A stretch of 64,000 nt of DNA from CAVUMR01 sp963742715 (GCA_963742715.1 CAVUMR010000002.1:744001-808000), one strand, 5' to 3'. Positions 1 to 8,779 are shown, counted from the first letter of the stretch. The notes: generated from the sequence alone by a model not told the origin. Numbers and translations: made by a program.

Positions 1-351
1 CCGCTGCCGCACTACGTACCCGATGCGGGTTTTCGCATTTCGGCCGGCGGGCGGGTGCTGATGTACCCCGGCGACAGTGGTCCGAGCCCGGACCTGGTCG
101 AGCTGGCCCGCGACGCGGATGTGGTGCTGGCCGAGGCGACCTATCTCGACGCGGTGCCGGATTCCGCCGCCCCGTTCATGACCAGCGCCGCGCAGGCCGG
201 TCGGTACGCCGCGGAAGCCGGCGCCGGTCGCCTGGTACTCACGCACCTGTGGCCCGGTACCGATCCCGGCGACGCCATCGATGCGGCGGCGGCCGGCTTC
301 GCCGGACCGATCGACGTAGCGCGACCGGACCTACAGGTGGAGTTGGGATAG
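1..351 (+). CDS. MBL-fold metallo-hydrolase, C-terminal part (5' end outside window)
   Basis: The frame is open from base 1, so the start lies before the window; 116 codons and a TAG stop are visible. The motif GDSGPSPDLVEL followed by ADVVLAEATYLD and a late LTHLWPG is the usual C-terminal half of RNase Z/ElaC-like metallo-beta-lactamase-fold hydrolases. The Asp of GDSGPS and the His of LTH would be metal ligands in this family. The substrate cannot be told from the sequence. The next gene is convergent, so this gene is probably not linked to the RiPP or polyketide loci. Family is fairly sure, function open. Confidence 0.8.
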   Translation, partial: PLPHYVPDAGFRISAGGRVLMYPGDSGPSPDLVELARDADVVLAEATYLDAVPDSAAPFMTSAAQAGRYAAEAGAGRLVLTHLWPGTDPGDAIDAAAAGFAGPIDVARPDLQVELG

Positions 352-384
352 AGGGAGAGGCGGAGGGGCAGCCACCGGCCTGGG

Positions 385-927
385 CTAGGGCCGCATCATC
401 GAGATGTACAGCGGTGAATCCGGGAATGACGGTTTGACATGCCCGACTTCCCGCCACCCCCACGATCTATAGGCGGCGTGTGCCGGAGCATTGTCGGGCT
501 CGACAAGCAGCGTGGCTCGCGACTCAGGTCGGTCGGCGAGGAGCTCGTCGTGCAGCGCATGAGCATATCCACGGCGTCGCCAAGTTGGGCGCACCATGAT
601 CTCGCAGATGGCGAAGGTGCGGCGGCCGTCCTCGACCAGTTGATCGGCTGGTAGATCACCGCGGTATCCGCGCCACCACCGCGCTCCTTCGGGGAGCCGG
701 TAGCCGAGGGCGTAACCAATCAACTCGCCGTCAACCCGGCCCACAACTAGCGAAAACCCAGCCCGGCTAGCGTACGCCGTGAGTCGCTCCCAGAACTGGT
801 CGACGTCGAAGAACACCGGATTGTCCGCGATCTCGTGGGCGTAGACCTCGGTGTACACGGCGAGCAGGTCGGCGCGCAGCCCATGCATACCGGTGGCATC
901 GTGCCGCTCGATGTCCAGATCGGTCAT
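385..927 (-). CDS. GNAT-family N-acetyltransferase
   Basis: A protein of 180 residues. The acetyl-CoA binding segment RPTWRRRGYAHALHDELL (motif A, R-x-x-G-x-A type) lies about residues 109-126 and is followed by the typical NAPAHAAYRSWGWREVG motif B. Earlier parts form the usual mixed N-terminal domain. The ATG at 927 overlaps the stop of the upstream XRE regulator as ATGA, so both genes are translationally coupled and share a transcript. The acyl acceptor is unknown. A longer in-frame upstream reading exists but is arginine-rich and would run through the regulator gene, so I chose the coupled ATG. Confidence 0.85.
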   Translation of the reverse strand: MTDLDIERHDATGMHGLRADLLAVYTEVYAHEIADNPVFFDVDQFWERLTAYASRAGFSLVVGRVDGELIGYALGYRLPEGARWWRGYRGDLPADQLVEDGRRTFAICEIMVRPTWRRRGYAHALHDELLADRPESRATLLVEPDNAPAHAAYRSWGWREVGHVKPSFPDSPLYISMMRP

Positions 928-2180
928 CGGCTCGGCCGGCTCATGCTGGCGTACCGGTCGAGTACCGCAGTCGTGCACGCGGTGTTGACCTCGCGCAGGC
1001 CACCTACGAGCTGATGCAGCTCGCTGGAGATCCGCCAGCTCGCTACCTCGCCGGAGAGATCGTCCAGAGCGGCGTCGAGTGTTTCCGCTGCCCCGTCGAC
1101 CTCGCCCGCGCGGTGCCGGGCCTGTGCCAGGCGTACCCGGTAGAGCGCCCGATTGCGGGCGTACCGATCGCTGCATCCGGTGACCGCGCGTTCAAGGGCC
1201 CGCTCGGCGCGGCGCGCCTGACCGAGCGTGAGGGCGCAGGTGCCCTCGATCCCGTCGAGTTCGGTGGCGTTGGCGAACGCGTACCAAGCCGGCGGCGGTG
1301 TGTCCGCGTCCGCGTCGAACGCATTCCGCGCGGCGGTGATTGCCGTGTCGGCGGCTCGTGCGTCACCCAGGTGGGCGTAGGACACCGACCGCCGTAGCTG
1401 CGGAATGACCGGCATCCGGCTCGCGGCCTCGGCTGGTAGCGCCGCTTCGGCTGCGGCGGCGAACCGCAACCCCTCCCGGGGACGACCGAGTCGGTTGGAC
1501 TGCGCAGCAAGGTTCATCAGCGCGTTGGACTCGATGTCCTGATCGCCGCCTTGACGGGCAAGGGTGACGGCCTCGGTGTAGTGGGCGCGGGCCACGTCGT
1601 GGTGGCCCGCGTCGGAGGCGAGCCAGCCGGCGCAGAGTTGCGCGCGTCCGGTCGTCCACAGCAGACGCGCGCCGATCTCTGGTGCATAGGTTCCGTGCTC
1701 GAGCATCGCGTATCCGTCGGCGGCGCGAGCGGCGGCGAGCTCCCACAACTCGTCGCCGCCGTGCGCATAGTCCAACGCATACAGCCGGGCGGTCGCGGTC
1801 GCGAGGCGGTCGACGTCCGCCGCGCCGATACGGCCGATCATGCTTGTATCCGCGGAGATGCTCGCAAGGCCGGCAACCGTACCGGCGGCGAGCGACCACC
1901 GAACGAGGGTGCGCCGTCGCATGGGGTCATACGGTACGTCAGCCGGAACGGTCCCTGCGAGATCCGCGGGCGGCGTCGCAAGCATGCAGGCGAGCTCGTC
2001 GTTGGTGTCGAGCACCGTATCCAATGCCTTGGCGATGCTCAGATTCGGCGGTCTGATCCCGCGCTCGATTCTGCTGAGGTGCCCGTGATCGATCAGCGCA
2101 AGGTCCGCGACCTGCCGTAATGACATGCCTCGGCGCTTGCGCCACCGTCGGACCGCCTCGCCGAATGACTCCGGGACCAT
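924..2180 (-). CDS. XRE-family transcriptional regulator with TPR-like C-terminal domain
   Basis: A protein of 418 residues. The N-terminal helix-turn-helix is clear at about residues 6-60 (SLRQVADLALIDHGHLSRIE). After it comes a basic stretch and a hydrophobic run, then a long alanine-rich helical region with repeated 34-residue-like units, consistent with TPR repeats. It starts at ATG 2180 behind a strong GGAGGA on the minus strand. It is divergent from the small-gene and RiPP operon to its right and overlaps the acetyltransferase gene by 4 bp. Regulators of this layout are common beside small actinomycete operons; that it controls the RiPP genes is inference. A perfect dyad lies about 27 bp upstream of its start. 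Confidence 0.85.
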   Translation of the reverse strand: MVPESFGEAVRRWRKRRGMSLRQVADLALIDHGHLSRIERGIRPPNLSIAKALDTVLDTNDELACMLATPPADLAGTVPADVPYDPMRRRTLVRWSLAAGTVAGLASISADTSMIGRIGAADVDRLATATARLYALDYAHGGDELWELAAARAADGYAMLEHGTYAPEIGARLLWTTGRAQLCAGWLASDAGHHDVARAHYTEAVTLARQGGDQDIESNALMNLAAQSNRLGRPREGLRFAAAAEAALPAEAASRMPVIPQLRRSVSYAHLGDARAADTAITAARNAFDADADTPPPAWYAFANATELDGIEGTCALTLGQARRAERALERAVTGCSDRYARNRALYRVRLAQARHRAGEVDGAAETLDAALDDLSGEVASWRISSELHQLVGGLREVNTACTTAVLDRYASMSRPSR

Positions 2181-2199
2181 CGGCCTGTCCTCCTCCGGT

Positions 2200-2229
2200 C
2201 TGGTGCGGTGCCAACGGTCGTGGCACCAG
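2200..2229. promoter_or_regulatory. Dyad in the divergent promoter region of the XRE regulator
   Basis: The 406-bp gap 2181-2586 separates divergent genes and must hold both promoters. Within it, GGTGCCA (2207-2213) and TGGCACC (2221-2227) form a perfect 7-bp inverted repeat with a 7-bp spacer, flanked by CTGGTGC (2200-2206) and GCACCAG (2223-2229), which also pair. Its place, 20-50 bp upstream of the regulator ATG, fits an operator. I see no convincing -10/-35 pair, and nothing else in the gap. Confidence 0.4.
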
Positions 2230-2586
2230 TCACCACCTGTCGCAGAGCGCACTGTGACGGTGACGCTACCTGCATGTCCCCGTTGCCGAGGCCTTCCGGG
2301 TCGCAGTGGCGGGTGACAGGCCGGGGCACTGGTTCCGCCATCGAGGTGGAGCGGCGCGACCGATGTCGCGGGAAGAGGACACAGCCCCGGCCACAGCTCA
2401 TACCGGGTGCGGCGGTCCGCGGTCCTTCCCAACGGTTTCGACGGACCGCCGTACCCATCCCGAATGTCAGGAGGCAAGCACGGTGACATTGCCGGTGGGC
2501 CGGGTCCTCGCGCGTGAAGTCGGGGCGGGCTGTGAAGCAGAACGCGATCCACGGACGGCGGGCCGGTTCCGTGCAGGCGACCGGCG

Positions 2587-2895
2587 GTGACCGCAATGGC
2601 TGAGCCGATCGTGCCGGAGCAGGGCGAACTGGCAGCGGTGGCCGGCATGATGATCGAACGACATCGGCCAGTCGCCACGAATTCAGGCGTGCGGTGTTCC
2701 AGCTGCGGTCGGGCCTGGATGTGCCCGAGCCACGATCACGCCGAACAGGTGCTGCGTGCGGCGGGACTGGGGCTGCGGGATCACGACGGCTGCGACGACG
2801 ACCTTGACCGGCAGGATGGCGACCGGCGCCCGGTGCCATATCGCGCTCCGCGCGTTGTCACCACGACTCCCGTCCCGGACGGGGATGTCTGGTGA
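2587..2895 (+). CDS. Small Cys-containing hypothetical protein
   Basis: A protein of 102 residues if the GTG at 2587 is used; an in-frame ATG at 2596 is equally possible and neither has a good ribosome binding site. The middle holds CSSCGRAWMCPSHDHAE, a CxxC followed by Cys and His residues that may bind zinc. The rest is acidic and low in recognisable structure. The stop overlaps the GTG of the next gene by 4 bp, so it belongs to the same operon. Not recognised; the function is unknown. Confidence 0.55.
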   Translation: MTAMAEPIVPEQGELAAVAGMMIERHRPVATNSGVRCSSCGRAWMCPSHDHAEQVLRAAGLGLRDHDGCDDDLDRQDGDRRPVPYRAPRVVTTTPVPDGDVW

Positions 2896-3461
2896 CCACT
2901 GATCCATTCCTGCTGCGCGGGCTCTTGTGGTGCGGGCGCTGCGCCTCGCTCATGGTCCCGGTCTGCGACACCGACGGACAACGCGCGTACTGGTGCGGGC
3001 CCCGATGTGGGCAGCGGCCGGCTCCGGCCGCGTCGACCGAGTCGACGGTGCTGCTGGCCGCGCTGGTTCGCGCCGTCATGGAGCTGCCCGCGGTTCCACC
3101 GCCGTTGGAGTCTGGCGCCACCATTCGTGCGCGATGGCGGGCCTTCTCGACCTCCGAACAGCGCGCCGAACTGGTGGCCGCGGTGCGCGCCATCGAGTTC
3201 ACCGACGATCGGCTTCGCTTTCGCTGGCGACTCCACCCGGGGAGAACGTTGCCAAGCGCGGCCTACCACCCGGCAATCGAGGAACGACTTTCTCGGATCG
3301 ATTCTCAGGGCGTGTGTGCCTGTTGTGGACAGTTGGTGGTGCTCGATGAAGTGCACGGATGGATGCACACCGGCACTCCGGGGACAGCCGCCGCGCCGCC
3401 CGATGTGCCGTCGATTCGGACCCGCTGCCCATACTCCGAACTGGCCGAGGTCAGCTCATGA
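2892..3461 (+). CDS. Zinc-ribbon protein resembling the recombinase zinc-ribbon domain
   Basis: A protein of 189 residues starting at GTG 2892, coupled to the gene before it. Residues 7-40 (LLRGLLWCGRCASLM, then YWCGPRCG) look like the zinc-ribbon segment of large serine recombinases, where 'LLSGLL-C-x-x-C' is typical. No recombinase catalytic domain is present here, and the protein is far too short to be one. A second CxxC (GVCACCGQLV) lies near residue 140. It may be a free-standing nucleic-acid-binding protein or a remnant of a recombinase. The ATG of the next gene overlaps its stop. Confidence 0.6.
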   Translation: MTTDPFLLRGLLWCGRCASLMVPVCDTDGQRAYWCGPRCGQRPAPAASTESTVLLAALVRAVMELPAVPPPLESGATIRARWRAFSTSEQRAELVAAVRAIEFTDDRLRFRWRLHPGRTLPSAAYHPAIEERLSRIDSQGVCACCGQLVVLDEVHGWMHTGTPGTAAAPPDVPSIRTRCPYSELAEVSS

Positions 3462-3697
3462 GCCGTACCAACATCTCCCGTGAGCTGATCTGGCAGGAGT
3501 ACCTCATGTTGCGCGACCGGGCACAGGTCGACTGGGACCGGGTGGCGCGTATAGCCGAGCGGGTCGCCACCGAGTTCCTGCGCGACAGTCCACATGGCGG
3601 CGATGTCGCGGCGCTGGCGAATGCGGTCTCGGATGCGACCGCGAATACCGAGGCGGTGACTGAGCATTACTGGCGCTGGGCACGGCAGCGCGCATGA
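3458..3697 (+). CDS. Small hypothetical protein
   Basis: A protein of 79 residues beginning at ATG 3458, which overlaps the previous stop as ATGA. It is predicted to be mostly helical and has no cysteine cluster, signal peptide or membrane segment. It is the last of three coupled small genes, about 100 bp before the RiPP precursor, and may be co-transcribed with the RiPP genes. Not recognised. Confidence 0.6.
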   Translation: MSRTNISRELIWQEYLMLRDRAQVDWDRVARIAERVATEFLRDSPHGGDVAALANAVSDATANTEAVTEHYWRWARQRA

Positions 3698-3799
3698 GCC
3701 GGAACCGTTGTCCGCCTCAATGAATGCAGCGTCGAACTCGCCAGCAAGGGATCATCATGTTGTACCGCCATTCCCAGGCGGTGAGGAGGTAGAAGCCGG

Positions 3800-4063
3800 A
3801 TGTCAGAAAAGATGACCGTGATCGCTCCGCTGTTTTCCTCGATCGCACTATTGCCGCTCGGTGAGCCAGGCGGCGTCGCCTATCCGATGGAGCATGTGCC
3901 CGGATCTCTTCGTCCGTACTCGGCGACGCTCGGCGTGCCGATGCCGATGGTCGGCAAGCACCACACCACGAGCACCCGGCCGCCGACGCAGATGCCGACC
4001 CAGCGTTCGGTCGATGGCCAGGTGGTGCCGGACACCAGCAGCGACACCGGCGTGGACAGCTAG
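3800..4063 (+). CDS. tgmA: ATP-grasp-modified RiPP precursor (graspetide type)
   Basis: A precursor peptide of 87 residues behind a strong GAGGAGGT (3783-3790). The leader ends with the RPYSATLGVPMP segment typical of putative ATP-grasp target RiPPs. The C-terminal 34 residues are rich in Thr/Ser early (HHTTSTRPPTQMPTQ) and in Asp late (VPDTSSDTGVDS), the layout in which an ATP-grasp enzyme joins Thr/Ser hydroxyls to Asp/Glu side chains as esters. Between the two lies SVDGQ; Asp-Gly is the preferred site for aspartimide formation. The ligase gene starts 10 bp downstream and the methyltransferase follows. Family assignment is confident; the exact linkages are inferred. Confidence 0.85.
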   Translation: MSEKMTVIAPLFSSIALLPLGEPGGVAYPMEHVPGSLRPYSATLGVPMPMVGKHHTTSTRPPTQMPTQRSVDGQVVPDTSSDTGVDS

Positions 4064-4073
4064 GACGGCGGTC

Positions 4074-5045
4074 GTGAACGCCTCGGACACCGTGCTCGTT
4101 CTGACCTGCGCCGAAGACTCGACTGCCGACGCCGTGATCGTCGAGTTGGGCCGCCGCGACTGCCGGATGATCCGGATGGATACCGGTGACTTCCCGACGA
4201 TGCTGCGGCTGTCCGCAACAAGTCGCGGCAGCGGTTGGTCGGGGCGCATCGACGGCCCGGATGGCAGTGTGGATCTCGCCGATGTCCGGTCGGTGTACTA
4301 CCGGCGGCCGACCCGGTTTCGACTCCCGGCCGGGATGTCGCAGGCGGACGAGGCGTTCGCGGCGGTGGAGGCCCGGCATGCGGTGGGCGGGACGTTTGCC
4401 GCGCTGGACGCACTATGGGTCAACGATCCGATCAAGCAGGCGACCGCGGAGTACAAGCCACTCCAGCTCGCCACCGCTGGCGCTGCTGGTCTGCGTACGC
4501 CGCTGACGCTGCTCAGCAATCACCAACCCGACGTGGTCGACTTCGCCGCCACCGTGGGCGGAAAGGTCGTGTGCAAACAGTTGTCGTCGCTGGTGTTCAG
4601 TGAGGACGACCAGCTGAGGATGACGTACACCACCGTCATCGACCCGGCGACGATCGACCCGATCTCGTTTGCAGCCACTGCGCACCTGATCCAGGAATGG
4701 GTGCCGAAGGCGTATGAAGCACGGGTCACAGTGGTTGGCCGGCGTCCCATTGCCGTGGCGATCCACGCCGCGTCCGATGCGGGACAGGTGGACTGGCGAG
4801 CCGACTACGACGCTCTGAGCTACCGGTTGGCCGATACGCCTGCCGAGGTGGAGACCGGCATCGGGCGGTTCATGGACGCGCTCGGGCTGAACTTCGGCGC
4901 GTTCGATTTTGTGATCACGCCCGCGGATGACTGGATCATGTTGGAATGCAATCCGGCCGGCCAGTGGCTGTGGCTCGAACATGAGACCGGCGCACCCATC
5001 GCCGCATCCCTGGCCGACCTGCTCACGGAAGGCGCCTCCGGATGA
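4074..5045 (+). CDS. tgmB: ATP-grasp ribosomal peptide maturase
   Basis: A protein of 323 residues starting at GTG 4074, 10 bp after the precursor stop and behind GGACGG. It has the MvdD/PGM1-like ATP-grasp layout of graspetide ligases: an N-terminal pre-ATP-grasp domain with SVYYRRPTRF, a central KQATAEYKPLQLATAGAAG, and a C-terminal FGAFDFVITPADDWIMLECN, where the Glu and Asn would bind Mg-ATP. It should activate side-chain carboxylates of the precursor core and close omega-ester rings. A longer upstream reading would run through the precursor gene in another frame and is rejected. It is coupled to the methyltransferase gene by ATGA. Confidence 0.88.
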   Translation: MNASDTVLVLTCAEDSTADAVIVELGRRDCRMIRMDTGDFPTMLRLSATSRGSGWSGRIDGPDGSVDLADVRSVYYRRPTRFRLPAGMSQADEAFAAVEARHAVGGTFAALDALWVNDPIKQATAEYKPLQLATAGAAGLRTPLTLLSNHQPDVVDFAATVGGKVVCKQLSSLVFSEDDQLRMTYTTVIDPATIDPISFAATAHLIQEWVPKAYEARVTVVGRRPIAVAIHAASDAGQVDWRADYDALSYRLADTPAEVETGIGRFMDALGLNFGAFDFVITPADDWIMLECNPAGQWLWLEHETGAPIAASLADLLTEGASG

Positions 5046-6190
5046 TCGACTGGCAACCGTACGCGGAGCGGCTGGTCAACGAACTGGTTGGCAAGGGTGC
5101 GCTCGCGTCCGACTGGCGCGAGGCGTTCCTGCATACTCCGCGGCACGTCTTCGTACCGGCCTTTTACGACACGCCTGACGGAGAAATGGTCAGCGGCGAC
5201 ACCCCGATCGTTGACGCCGGCTGGCTTGACCGGGTGTACCGCGATGAGTCCCTCACTACGCAGGTGATGACAGCTCCCGGCGCCGACCTGCCCTGGCCCA
5301 CCAGTTCATCCACGAGACCCAGCCTGATGGCCGAAATGCTTGGCCTGCTCGAGGTCCACGACGGGCATCGGTTACTCGAGGTCGGGACCGGTACCGGCTA
5401 CAACGCCGCGATCGTCTGCCACCGGCTTGGCGACGGGCAGGTGACCAGCATCGACATCGACGCCTCGCTCGTCGCGACCGCCGGCACCCGCCTGGCCGAT
5501 CTCGGTCATCATCCGCATCTGCTCAGCGGCGACGGCGCAGCCGGGGCGCCCGGCCGGGCGCCCTTCGACCGGATCATCGCCACCTGCGGCGTGCCCCGCA
5601 TCCCAGCGGCGTGGATCGGCCAACTCACTGACCGCGGCGTGATCGTGGCCGACGTGCGCGGCGAGCTGGCGTCCAACCTGGTGGTCGCCCGAGCCGTCGG
5701 CCGCGATGTCGTCCAGGGCCGGTTCCTGCCCCGGCCGGGCCACTTCATGTGGCTGCGCAGCGACGTGTGCAATCCGCTGCGGGATGGTGGCGAGATCCCC
5801 ACCACCTACGACTTCACCGATCCTCAGACGGACACCAGCGACATCCCCGTTGACGTGTTCGAGAACCCCGATTTCCGCTTCATCCTCCAACTCGCCGTAC
5901 CGCGACTCGGGCCGATCGGGCGCACTGTTCGGCACGGCCACACCGGCGTGTTTCTCACCGGCGACAGCGATCCCACCTGGATCGAGATCACCCGTGGCAC
6001 CAACGGCACCGAGGTCCGTTACGGCGGTCCACGCCTGCTCTGGCCTGCGATTCTCGATACCTGGCGCCGATGGTCCGACTGGGGTCAACCTGCCTGGGAG
6101 CGATTCGGCTTCACCGCACGCAGCGACGGCGTCTTCCACGTCTGGCTCGATCGGGCAGACCACATCGTGCTCACCCTGCCGGAGAGTTGA
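5042..6190 (+). CDS. tgmC: PIMT-like methyltransferase of the ATP-grasp peptide system
   Basis: A protein of 382 residues. The SAM-binding motif LLEVGTGTGYNAAIV sits near residue 120, preceded by the TSSSTRPSLMAEML segment that corresponds to the substrate-binding loop of protein L-isoaspartyl O-methyltransferases. Family members are about 370-400 residues, so the length is normal; the C-terminal 170 residues are the extension found in these RiPP-associated enzymes. In the fuscimiditide pathway a homologue methylates an Asp that then cyclises to a stable aspartimide. The SVDGQ site in the adjacent precursor would be a fitting target. ATGA overlap with the ligase gene shows tight coupling. Confidence 0.87.
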   Translation: MIDWQPYAERLVNELVGKGALASDWREAFLHTPRHVFVPAFYDTPDGEMVSGDTPIVDAGWLDRVYRDESLTTQVMTAPGADLPWPTSSSTRPSLMAEMLGLLEVHDGHRLLEVGTGTGYNAAIVCHRLGDGQVTSIDIDASLVATAGTRLADLGHHPHLLSGDGAAGAPGRAPFDRIIATCGVPRIPAAWIGQLTDRGVIVADVRGELASNLVVARAVGRDVVQGRFLPRPGHFMWLRSDVCNPLRDGGEIPTTYDFTDPQTDTSDIPVDVFENPDFRFILQLAVPRLGPIGRTVRHGHTGVFLTGDSDPTWIEITRGTNGTEVRYGGPRLLWPAILDTWRRWSDWGQPAWERFGFTARSDGVFHVWLDRADHIVLTLPES

Positions 6191-6227
6191 TCAGTGTCTC
6201 CTAGAGTGCCGCGCGGCGGCGTCGACC

Positions 6228-7676
6228 TCAGCTGAGCTCGTCGGCCACTTCCCGGATGCGGGCCCATGCCGCTTCGAGGTGGCGCCGCTCGGTCGTGGGC
6301 GTGCCGAGGGCGAGCCGCAGCGTGTACCGGTCGCGCACCTTCGTGTGGGTCAGGTACAGCGCGCCGGACTCGTTCAGCCGACGCAGCAGCAGTTCGTTGG
6401 TCTGGTCGGCACCTACCGGCGGTTGATGCGGGATGGGGCGCAGCCGGAAGCACACCAGCCCGACCGGATGCGGTGCCATGAGCTCGAACCGTCCGTCCTC
6501 GGTTACCCAGCCGGCGAACTCCTGCGCCAGCGCGACGTGCCGGCGGATGTGCTCGCGCAGGCCTTCCGCGCCGTACCAGCGGAGCACCCACCACAGCTTG
6601 AGGGCGCGGAACCGGCGGCCCAGCGGTACCTGCCAGTCCCGGTAGTCGATCACCGCGCCGGATTCGGTGGCCGCGTTGCGCAGGTACTCCGGGAGTACCG
6701 ACAGGGTCTGGATCAGCTCGGCGCGGTCGGCGACCCAGAACGCGTCGCAGTCGAAGCCGGTCAGCAGCCACTTGTGCGGGTTCACGCAGTAGCTGTCGGC
6801 CCGTTCCACGCCGTCGTGGATCCACCGCAGCTCCGGGCAGACCGCGGCGGACCCGGCGTACGCGGCGTCCACGTGCAGCCAGATCCGCTCCTGCTCGCAG
6901 CAGTCCGCGATCGCGGGCACCGGGTCGATCGCGGTGGTGGACGTGGTGCCGACGGTGGCCACCACCAGCACCGGGGTCACGCCGGCCGCGCGGTCGGCCG
7001 CCACCAGGGAACGCAACCGGTCCGGTCGCATCGCGAGTGTGTCCGGGTCGACGTCCACCGCTCGTACCGCGTTGTCGCCGAGCCCGGCGATCCGGGCCGC
7101 CTTCTGCACCGACGAGTGCGCCTCGGCGGAGGCGTACACCGCGAATCGTTCGGTGAGCCCGTCGGTGTTCCACCGCCCGGCGCTGGCCCGGTGCAACGCG
7201 GTGAGCAGGGCGACCAGCGTTGCCGAAGACGCGGTGTCCTGGATGACGCCGCCGCCCCGACCGGACGAGGAGAACTTCTCCGGCAGTCCGAGCAGGTCGC
7301 GCAGCCACTCCAGCGTGACCGTCTCGATTTCGGTACACGCCGGGCTGGTCGCCCACAACATGCCCTGTACGCCGAGGCCGGCGGCGGCCAGATCGGCGAG
7401 CACGCTCGGCCCGGAGGTGTTCGTCGGGAAGTAGGCGAAGTACGACGGGTGCTGCCAGTGCGTGATGCCGGGCAGCACGGTCGAGTCGAGGTCGGCCAGC
7501 AACGCGGAGAACGGCTCGCCCTGCTCGGGCGCCCGTGCCGGCAGCTTCGCGGCGACCTCACCGGGCGCGACCTGGGACAGCACCGGATGCTTCTCGACCT
7601 GCTCCCAGTAGTCGGCGATCCAGTCGACGACCTGCCGGCCGTACTGCCGGAACTCCTCCGGGGTCATGTTCGGCAT
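6228..7676 (-). CDS. Group II PLP-dependent decarboxylase (aromatic-L-amino-acid decarboxylase type)
   Basis: A protein of 482 residues, normal for the DOPA/tyrosine decarboxylase family. The PLP-binding lysine is in CVNPHKWLLTGFDCD (near residue 302) and the HVDAAYAGSA motif lies about 30 residues before it. It would decarboxylate an L-amino acid, most likely aromatic, though the family also acts on others. It is the last gene of the leftward operon that starts at 14770, 14 bp after the aminotransferase gene, with GGGAG before its ATG. In this cluster it could make an amine or process an amino acid building block; the true substrate is unknown. Confidence 0.88.
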   Translation of the reverse strand: MPNMTPEEFRQYGRQVVDWIADYWEQVEKHPVLSQVAPGEVAAKLPARAPEQGEPFSALLADLDSTVLPGITHWQHPSYFAYFPTNTSGPSVLADLAAAGLGVQGMLWATSPACTEIETVTLEWLRDLLGLPEKFSSSGRGGGVIQDTASSATLVALLTALHRASAGRWNTDGLTERFAVYASAEAHSSVQKAARIAGLGDNAVRAVDVDPDTLAMRPDRLRSLVAADRAAGVTPVLVVATVGTTSTTAIDPVPAIADCCEQERIWLHVDAAYAGSAAVCPELRWIHDGVERADSYCVNPHKWLLTGFDCDAFWVADRAELIQTLSVLPEYLRNAATESGAVIDYRDWQVPLGRRFRALKLWWVLRWYGAEGLREHIRRHVALAQEFAGWVTEDGRFELMAPHPVGLVCFRLRPIPHQPPVGADQTNELLLRRLNESGALYLTHTKVRDRYTLRLALGTPTTERRHLEAAWARIREVADELS

Positions 7677-7690
7677 TGGCGCTCCCGTGT

Positions 7691-8779
7691 TCAGCTGACG
7701 GCGGCGAGTAGCCGATCCACCATCTCATCCGTGGCGTTCCGGCCGATCAACCCGACCCGGATGGCCTTCCCGTCGGTCGGCCCGAGCCCCCGCGCGATCA
7801 TGATGCCGGCCCGGCGCAGCACCCGCTCGGCGATCGCGTCCGGATCGTCCACCCAGGCGGCGACCACCAGGTTCGCCTGGTGCTCCGCGTCGGCTACCGG
7901 TCTGAGGCCCAGGTCGGACAGGCCGCGACGGCAGCGGCCGGCCAGCGCCGCCCGGCGACGCACCCACTCGGCAATCCCGATCCGATTCAGCTCGTGTACG
8001 CGCGTGAGCAGCGCGATCAACGCGGTGGTCGGCATCGTCACCGGGTGCGGTTCCCACGCGTCGGTGGCCCGGTGGTGTTCCCACCGGCGCAGGTCGAAGT
8101 ACCACGAGGTGCAACGGCCGGCCCGACCGGAGATTCGGTCCCGGCCGCGCGGCGACGGCGCGAGGATGCCGAGGCCGGGCGGTCCTTCCAGTCCCTTCTG
8201 CGACGCGGTGACGTAGAGGTCGACGCCAAGCTCGTCCACGGTGACGTCCTCGCCGCCGGCCGCGGCCACGCCGTCGACCAGTACCGCAATCTCCGGGCCC
8301 GATCGGCTCGCCAGTTCGCAGAGCTCCCGGATCGGGTGCCGTACCCCGGTGGAGGTTTCCACGTGTACGCACAGCAGCCCGTGCGCGCCGGGCAGCGCGT
8401 CCGCGACCCGGTCCAGCGACACCGGCGCGCCCACCTCGACCGGTACCCCGACCACGTCCAGCCGGTGCGCGCGGGCCATGTCGATCAGGCGGTCGCCGAA
8501 GTACCCGGTGTCCGGCACCACCACCCGTTGCCCCGGCTCGAACAGGTTGAACAGGCCGGCGTCCAGAGCCGCGCTGCCGGTGCCGGGCAGCAGGTACGGC
8601 CCGGTACACCCGAGCAGCTCTCCGACCGCGGCGATCAGCTCGGCGTGGATCGCCGGCCAGTCCCCGCCGTAGTGGGCGAGCATCGGCGAGCCGAGGATCG
8701 CCAGCGACTCGTCATGCAGCGCGCCTGGCCCCGGAATCATCAGCTCCGGCCGGCCGGCCAGCCGATCTGGCCAGCTCAC
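7691..8779 (-). CDS. Class V PLP-dependent aminotransferase (alanine/serine-glyoxylate type)
   Basis: A protein of 362 residues, typical length. It opens with ELMIPGPGALHDESLAILG, the usual start of alanine-glyoxylate or serine-glyoxylate aminotransferases, and has LVDGVAAAGGEDVTVDELGVD before the Schiff-base lysine in TASQKGLEGPPG. It should move an amino group between an amino acid and a keto acid. The GTG at 8779 overlaps the exporter stop, so it is translationally coupled within the operon. With the decarboxylase next to it, it suggests nitrogen is handled in this pathway. The donor and acceptor cannot be told. Confidence 0.85.
   Translation of the reverse strand: MSWPDRLAGRPELMIPGPGALHDESLAILGSPMLAHYGGDWPAIHAELIAAVGELLGCTGPYLLPGTGSAALDAGLFNLFEPGQRVVVPDTGYFGDRLIDMARAHRLDVVGVPVEVGAPVSLDRVADALPGAHGLLCVHVETSTGVRHPIRELCELASRSGPEIAVLVDGVAAAGGEDVTVDELGVDLYVTASQKGLEGPPGLGILAPSPRGRDRISGRAGRCTSWYFDLRRWEHHRATDAWEPHPVTMPTTALIALLTRVHELNRIGIAEWVRRRAALAGRCRRGLSDLGLRPVADAEHQANLVVAAWVDDPDAIAERVLRRAGIMIARGLGPTDGKAIRVGLIGRNATDEMVDRLLAAVS

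Noticed and set aside
5706..8216. Very long open frame on the plus strand across the methyltransferase and the PLP decarboxylase
   Set aside because: It is a high-GC shadow: it runs antisense to a clear group II decarboxylase and its product is Arg/Pro/Ala-rich without any domain.
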